From positions 1 through 12,806 of the forward strand of contig JALKBU010001309.1 of the NCBI GenBank assembly GCA_023091735.1: 12,806 bases of DNA. Direction: 5' to 3'. The notes beneath the pieces are model-generated. The model was given only the letters and a program-made list of their open reading frames with translations, was not told the DNA's origin and searched no databases. The DNA is from Trichomonas tenax. Lineage: Eukaryota; Parabasalia; Trichomonadida; Trichomonadidae. Shown here piece by piece: positions 7,990 through 12,806 of this stretch (position 1 is its first letter; the number at the start of each line of letters is the position of its first letter). The translations under genes were made by a program, and so were the position numbers.

Positions 7990-10809
7990 TCACAAGTTAA
8001 CTTTCTTCAAGTACTCGAAAAGCCTCTTGAACGAATAAACATCCGGTAGCTTTCCTGTTTCTCCAGTAACAACAAGTTTGTTGTGCATCACCATTTGAAC
8101 GTCAAGTGATGCTTCTTCAAGGAAAATTTTCATTGTGCGTTTCTTGAAATCAAATGTCCCAATTGACTGTTCTAACTTAATTCCGTTCATCCTCAAAATC
8201 TCAGGAAGATATTGAACAATGTCAGAAGCAAGTGTATAGTCTGAAGATAAAGCGATGATAACTTCCTTGAACAATCTAAGGTCGAAACTATCATTCACAA
8301 GTCTAATGAATCCTGTGCATGAGTCAGCAACAACTTTAGATCTTTCACTTTCTCCTGAAAATGCAATGTGAGGACCATTCATGCCATATGTAATTATAAC
8401 TGTTACATCTCCAAATAACATGTCATTGTACACCAAGAGAATTTCTCTGACCATCTGGCCCTTGACGTTGTATTCAGGATGAATGATTTCTTTGATTGTG
8501 AAGTGCATTTCATTTTCAAGGAAATCACGCATTTCAACAAACATTTCTATCTCATCACGCAAACGTATGATGTGTGCTTCGGAGATACTGCGCAACTGAT
8601 TATATCTTAAGACAGCAACTGTGATTTTAGAATTAAGCGCACTTTCGATTTTGATCGTTGATAATGGATTGAAAAGAATCGTATATCTCTTCTTGTATAT
8701 TAACATGATGTTGCGATTTCTCTCTGAAAATTGAACGAACCAATTTGGATCCTTGAAGATTTTGTATGCTAATGTAATAGAAGGAACGAGAGACATTATA
8801 CTTTCGAACTTTAAGTTTGGAGTGAATATATCAAACTTATTTTCAAGTGGATCAAAATTCAATGTTGGGAATCTGATTCCTTTAACTTTGAAATGCTCGA
8901 CATTTGATTTTCTTTCTATAAACTGGATATTTCTGAATTTGATATTCATTTTCTTTGATGTGTTTGCGAATTGGATTGAGAAATCGAGTTTGTTTTCAAC
9001 ATCGAAGCTGCGAATGAGACTTTGCATAACAGAAATTGATTCGAGTTGAGAAATAATTGTTAAATCCGCTCCAATAATCGATATCAATTGCTTCAGCCAC
9101 ATTCCAAAGTTTGCGTTGAAATTATTTCCGTGTATGCAAATTGTTGCATCATCATAAAGTGGAAGTGGTTTAACAAAGAAAAGTGTCCAATAACCGTTGT
9201 AATTGCATCTAAATTCAACACATTCGAAAGGAGAAATGGAGAAGTGAATTTTGTTGTTCTCTGCACGACTCTCGATTCCATCTTTCAGCAATGATTTCTG
9301 TATTTGCAAAATAACGATTGCTGCTTTCGCTGATAAAATTGCATTTGATATTCTTTTTGCTGTAATGCACAAATGATTTGATTCGTTGAGAACTGTCATT
9401 TCATTTGTTGATGTTATGACGCCATCATTCGAGACGACTTCAAGACGCGGTTTTCCGCATTGATCTGTAAATCTGATATAAAAATCTTCCGAGAAAGAGA
9501 AACGAATAGCTCTCGGTTGACTTGATCTGACAGGAATATGTGGATTAATCGACAAAATGTTCTTTAAGCCAACGATATTGAGCAGATCACGAACAACAGA
9601 AACTAAATGCAATGAATGCGAAATAGAAACGCGCTCGCATTCATCGCATGACAAACAATGAACAAGCTCTGGCCCTGTGACCCCTAATTCATCATAAATA
9701 TCAGCGTGAATTTCAGAATCTGATCTCAAAAGATAAACACAGCAGAACTCTCTTTGATTGAGCTTAACGTATATTTTGTTTCCGGTGTATTCGCATTTGA
9801 ATGATGGTAATCCGGCAGCAACGAATGCGTGAGAAAGTCTGTTTGTGATTTGTATCATTGTTGAATAGTGAGCGATGTCTCTCATTTCAGAAAGTATGGG
9901 AATGACGTCTATCTGTGCATTTGCGAGTAAAATTTTGAAGAATGATTTAGTTTTGTCTTGTTTTTCGTGCATTTTTAATGAAAAAATTGAAATGCCGTAA
10001 TCTGTTGGAGAAATCTTGTATTCGACTCTATAATCTATACTCGAACCAAAAACAATCATCGTGGAGTTCTCTGACTTCTGTAATGTATATCCAAACAAAG
10101 ATTGACAATTTTTAAGCTTTTCGCAGAGCAAAATATACTGCCCTATCGTGTAAAGTCTGAAAAGAATCTGATGCATGTCGTAAAATATGTTTTGGCTCGT
10201 TTGAACGCAATTTTGAATCATTAAAGTAATCGTTTGAACTGAATTTTCTGATATTTGTAATAATAAATGGAATGACTTCAATGTTAAATTACCGTTATTC
10301 CTAATTTTGAGCGCGTAATTGTAAATATTTGTGGATGAAACGAAAATAATTTTGTCCTGGCGTGAAATATTTGTGATTTCTGTTGGAATTTTCTGTTGCA
10401 AGAGGCATAGGAATACCGATCGTGGATCTGGATTGAACAAAATTTCTTCAATTTGTTCAATTTGAGGAATAATTTCATGTGTGCTGAAATTATTGCTGTT
10501 TTGGAATAAAGAACGTATTTGGCGATACTTTTTCTTTGCTTTTTCTGTATTTTTTTCTAACAAAATTTTCTTATCTTTATAAGACTTTGCTGATTCAGAC
10601 TTTTTAACCCATCTGTACAGCACCAAAAACCTCGCGAGTAATATCTCAGTGCGGAGAAGTGTGTGCATTACATTGCTTTTAGTCGAAAATCTGAGATTAT
10701 TTGTTATAACGCTTTGTAAGTCTTTCTCGCACTTCAAAACCACAGAATGCAGAACTTCCCCGAGATCTTTGTTGCTTTCGTCCACTTGGTTTTGAGGCCG
10801 TTTGGACAT
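7990..10809 (-). CDS. MED14: Mediator complex subunit 14-like protein
   Basis: This is an intact 939-residue protein. Residues about 15-142 have the layout of the MED14 (Rgr1) N-terminal domain. A first helix (EVLHSVVLKCEKDLQSVI) is followed by a linker and LRTEILLARFLVLYRWVKKS, equivalent to the family's ...R..LLRLLVLVKW segment. Next come a Lys-rich helix and a Pro-containing stretch with an NPDPRSVFLCL motif near 125-136, where the family has its conserved short helices. The remaining 800 residues are weakly conserved alternating strands and helices, as usual for MED14, the backbone joining the Mediator head, middle and tail at RNA polymerase II promoters. A CxxC (LSCDEC) occurs near residue 385. 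No signal peptide or membrane segment is seen. The start is the first ATG, and no initiator-like TCA element lies close upstream. It is a little shorter than animal and yeast forms. Identification rests on the N-terminal domain. Confidence 0.7.
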   Translation of the reverse strand: MSKRPQNQVDESNKDLGEVLHSVVLKCEKDLQSVITNNLRFSTKSNVMHTLLRTEILLARFLVLYRWVKKSESAKSYKDKKILLEKNTEKAKKKYRQIRSLFQNSNNFSTHEIIPQIEQIEEILFNPDPRSVFLCLLQQKIPTEITNISRQDKIIFVSSTNIYNYALKIRNNGNLTLKSFHLLLQISENSVQTITLMIQNCVQTSQNIFYDMHQILFRLYTIGQYILLCEKLKNCQSLFGYTLQKSENSTMIVFGSSIDYRVEYKISPTDYGISIFSLKMHEKQDKTKSFFKILLANAQIDVIPILSEMRDIAHYSTMIQITNRLSHAFVAAGLPSFKCEYTGNKIYVKLNQREFCCVYLLRSDSEIHADIYDELGVTGPELVHCLSCDECERVSISHSLHLVSVVRDLLNIVGLKNILSINPHIPVRSSQPRAIRFSFSEDFYIRFTDQCGKPRLEVVSNDGVITSTNEMTVLNESNHLCITAKRISNAILSAKAAIVILQIQKSLLKDGIESRAENNKIHFSISPFECVEFRCNYNGYWTLFFVKPLPLYDDATICIHGNNFNANFGMWLKQLISIIGADLTIISQLESISVMQSLIRSFDVENKLDFSIQFANTSKKMNIKFRNIQFIERKSNVEHFKVKGIRFPTLNFDPLENKFDIFTPNLKFESIMSLVPSITLAYKIFKDPNWFVQFSERNRNIMLIYKKRYTILFNPLSTIKIESALNSKITVAVLRYNQLRSISEAHIIRLRDEIEMFVEMRDFLENEMHFTIKEIIHPEYNVKGQMVREILLVYNDMLFGDVTVIITYGMNGPHIAFSGESERSKVVADSCTGFIRLVNDSFDLRLFKEVIIALSSDYTLASDIVQYLPEILRMNGIKLEQSIGTFDFKKRTMKIFLEEASLDVQMVMHNKLVVTGETGKLPDVYSFKRLFEYLKKVNL

Positions 10810-11441
10810 TATTAATATTCTCTCAGGGAATTTCGAAAAAAATAATTTTTCACTTTTTGTTTACTTTTTGTTGTGCATTTATATTCCTTTCTAATTATAA
10901 TTCACTTTTTGCTATCTAAAAATATCAGTTTTCTCTGCTACATTTTGAGAAAAATCAATATTTTTGTTTTTATTTCATAATCAATTATTACATCATATGT
11001 AATAACTAGATTTCCAATAAAATTGGTATTTTCTATTTGAAAATTTATTTTCCTTTCTTATTTTAAATTTAGATCATCCATAAGATGTTATTACTTTTTC
11101 TCATTCTATGAATTTTGTTTTGCTCTTTAATTTTCGAGAAAAATTTTGAGTTTTTGATTTTATTTCATATTTATTTGCTACATCATGGACTATAATCAAA
11201 CAGCAAATAAAATTGAATGTTAATTTTTGAATTTTATTTTCGATTTATCTTTAAGATGTATACATAACTCTTTATATAAAATAAACCTTTCTATTCAAAA
11301 TAGTTATATGAATAAAATGTAAATTTGAATACAATATTGATTTCATTTTCACCTTATAGCACTCAAGAGATAGATTGTCTGGGTAGAAATTAGCATATTT
11401 AAGAAATACAAACAGTTTAATTATAGTGATATACAAAAAAA
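10810..11441. other. AT-rich spacer upstream of the MED14-like gene
   Basis: There is no gene. The MED14-like promoter must lie at the left end. Seven bases before its ATG there is an imperfect palindrome, ATTCTCTCAGGGAAT (10817-10831). The middle holds a diverged tandem duplication, listed separately. The right end contains the 3' flank of the cyclin gene. Confidence 0.6.
10920..11250 (+). repeat. diverged tandem duplication, period about 189 bases
   Basis: The segment from about 10920 to 11057 and the segment from about 11108 to 11250 align over their length. Shared landmarks in the same order are a TTTTG/CGAGAAAAAT block (10945 versus 11134), TTTTATTTCATA, ACATCAT, AATAAAATTG, and an A/T-rich ATTTATTTTC or ATTTTATTTTCG block. 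Identity by eye is roughly 65-70 percent with few gaps, more than matching base composition alone would give. No reading frame is shared. Confidence 0.5.
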
Positions 11442-12383
11442 TTATTGTTGCTCTTCGGGCTTCTGGAAAGCTTTGAAATACTCAGAACCTTTATTAAGGT
11501 TATTGAGTACTGATGAATCCTTTGTACAATATTCGATATAAATTCCACATTCTTTGCCTTGAACAACGGTCTGAGATACTTTGTTCAGTAGAATTGCCTC
11601 ACTCTGTATATCTTCCTCAACAAAATTGCACTTATCGCATAATGTTTTTAATGGACAATTTTCTTGCAAAGCGCAATATATTGATATCACAGCTGTAGCA
11701 GCGACAGAAACTTCACTGAATCTGAATGACAGCAGTGAAACATCATAATAAAACTGAACAAAACGAATCATTTGAGTTTGATTAATTTCATCAAGAAGAA
11801 TCTTAATTATGTTAAAAGCAGTCTGGAATTCAACTTGCCCACCGAAAAAGCTTACGATCTCGGTCTCTTTCTTCTCAAAATCGACTGGTTGAAATGCATT
11901 TTGGCAAACTGCAGCATAAAGGGCCAATTTATGGTGCCTGTGGCGTTCATCCATCTTGTTTTGAATCCAAAGACATGTGATAGCTGTCAATTGAACGTCT
12001 TCTTTTGAAACTTTAAATGAAGTAAAAACTCTATCAAGTAAAGCTATTGAGCTGTAAAGGACCTCTGATGGCAAAGAAATCTTTTTGGAGACTCTATATA
12101 TCCATTCGACGACTATTTGTCGGTTATGAAAAGTTAATTCAGGTTGGAATTTACGAAAATCATCCGCTGATAGTATGCTTGATGCCGATTTCATTATTTC
12201 GTACTTCCCAATAGATTCCATTCCTTTTTGGAGAAACTGTGAAGGAGATTCAAGTAAAATGTCGTTTTCTTCATTGTTTACAATTGTTTCCTCGTCGGAG
12301 TACTCGCACTGTGAGACGACTTCGCTGTTCGTAGCGGTACTGGGCGCTGATCGTGAAGGATCAGCCCCCTTTTTGAAGCTCAT
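11442..12383 (-). CDS. cyclin (two-fold cyclin box, A/B/E-like)
   Basis: This is an intact 313-residue protein. It has a polar N-terminus rich in Ser, Glu and Asn (1-50) and an N-terminal cyclin box at about 85-175. In the box, RQIVVEWIYRV matches the family's R-x-ILVDW (Asp replaced by Glu93, Trp94 kept), LLDRVF is the conserved Leu-Asp-Arg helix, and LTAITCLWIQNKMDE gives the Lys143/Glu146 pair that normally contacts the CDK. A second, weaker cyclin fold (about 185-275) contains VSVAATAVISIYCAL. Cyclins bind and activate cyclin-dependent kinases to drive cell-cycle steps. No clear destruction box (RxxL) is evident in the first 80 residues. That, with the E2F-like sites just upstream, fits a G1/S-type role better than a mitotic one, which is inference. 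The start is the first ATG, followed by Ser, and no TCA initiator is nearby. Confidence 0.85.
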   Translation of the reverse strand: MSFKKGADPSRSAPSTATNSEVVSQCEYSDEETIVNNEENDILLESPSQFLQKGMESIGKYEIMKSASSILSADDFRKFQPELTFHNRQIVVEWIYRVSKKISLPSEVLYSSIALLDRVFTSFKVSKEDVQLTAITCLWIQNKMDERHRHHKLALYAAVCQNAFQPVDFEKKETEIVSFFGGQVEFQTAFNIIKILLDEINQTQMIRFVQFYYDVSLLSFRFSEVSVAATAVISIYCALQENCPLKTLCDKCNFVEEDIQSEAILLNKVSQTVVQGKECGIYIEYCTKDSSVLNNLNKGSEYFKAFQKPEEQQ

Positions 12384-12394
12384 TTATTTTCAAT

Positions 12395-12423
12395 TTTTGG
12401 CGCCAAAATTTATTTTGGCGAAA
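12395..12423. promoter_or_regulatory. E2F-type palindrome plus second half-site before the cyclin gene
   Basis: TTTTGGCGCCAAAA at 12395-12408 is a perfect 14-bp palindrome and contains the classic E2F/DP recognition sequence TTTGGCGCC on both strands. Five bases further on, TTTTGGCGAAA (12413-12423) is a related site. They lie 12-40 bases upstream of the cyclin ATG, in otherwise GC-poor DNA. Their position suggests transcriptional control of the cyclin. Binding is inferred from the motif only. Confidence 0.55.
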
Positions 12424-12806
12424 GTTTGATTTTTTGATGGAATTAGCTTTTTCATATATAATTATAAGTTAAATTTTTAATTTGGAATTTGTTTATGAAA
12501 AATTATCAAAAACAAAATTGCAATAATTCCTTTTTAATCATAAATTTCTATCTCATTATAATTATATAATTTATTTCATTATTTTATTATTATAGTTTCC
12601 CAAAAACAATTATCGTCTTTTTTATTTTTGTAACCGCTGACAAACTGGTCGAATGATCTTTTGACATTTGACGTGTAAAGGGACTGGGACAAAATAGAAC
12701 AACGTGCTTTTCTGACATGTAAAGTCAGGATGTCAAAATAAAGGAAAGTGACGTTTTTGCGGGGGAAAAATGGAAAAGTGTCAATAGGTTGAAATGGATT
12801 GAACTC
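12424..12806. other. upstream spacer; AT-rich, then GC-richer repeat-bearing end
   Basis: No gene is seen. 12424-12640 is ordinary AT-rich spacer. From about 12640 the composition changes. TGACGTGTAAAG (12669-12680) and TGACATGTAAAG (12713-12724) form a near-identical direct repeat. CTGACATGTAAAGTCAG (12712-12728) is an inverted repeat with 5-base arms. GGGACTGGGACAAAATAG follows the first copy. This end may belong to a dispersed element or to the promoter of a gene beyond the window. Confidence 0.4.

Noticed and set aside
8753..9294. Short open frames on both strands inside the MED14-like gene
   Set aside because: They lie entirely within an intact 939-codon frame and show no independent start context or recognisable motif.
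11513..12429. Plus-strand open frames opposite the cyclin gene
   Set aside because: Overlapped by an intact cyclin with clear conserved residues; low-complexity antisense translations.
1..12806. tRNA, rRNA, CRISPR or bacterial operon signals
   Set aside because: No tRNA B-box-like GGTTCGANNCC with cloverleaf context, no rRNA-like block, no regularly spaced direct repeats with unique spacers, and eukaryotic gene content throughout.

Overview
The window looks like nuclear DNA of a trichomonad (Parabasalia, Trichomonas or Tritrichomonas type). It is strongly AT-rich between genes. The intact genes have no introns and use TGA as a true stop. There is a complete but broken GP63/leishmanolysin-type surface protease gene with a C-terminal membrane anchor, fragments resembling a large trichomonad surface-protein family, a flagellar protein, and a TCA-Y-T/A initiator-like element a few bases upstream of one start codon. 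The genus cannot be settled from the sequence alone.

Left third (1-4060): a graveyard of coding relics. There is a shattered unrecognised reading frame on the minus strand (341-1099), a possible gene start running off the left edge (1-132), three fragments of one Cys/Asn-rich family in tandem and inverted order (about 1683-3266), and a membrane-type fragment on the minus strand (3424-3829). A 19-bp piece of that last fragment recurs inverted at 3915-3933. I see no intact gene here.

Middle (4076-7770): an intact, GC-richer coiled-coil gene that best matches the axonemal microtubule inner protein CFAP210/CCDC173. Upstream of it lies a full-length GP63-like metalloprotease pseudogene with four frameshifts and two in-frame stops. 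It still shows HEXXH, the third histidine, the Met-turn, the C-terminal transmembrane segment and an initiator-like promoter.

Right third (7990-12806): an intact 939-residue protein with a Mediator subunit 14 N-terminal signature, then an intact two-domain cyclin, both on the minus strand. The cyclin start codon is preceded by a perfect 14-bp E2F-type palindrome and a second E2F-like half-site, which suggests cell-cycle control. The spacer between these genes holds a diverged tandem duplication. The last 200 bases are less AT-rich and hold short repeats but no gene.

The three intact genes serve unrelated core functions (flagellum, transcription, cell cycle), each with its own AT-rich spacer. 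I see no operon and no new multi-gene system. The most interesting items are the E2F-like cyclin promoter and the relics of surface-protein families.
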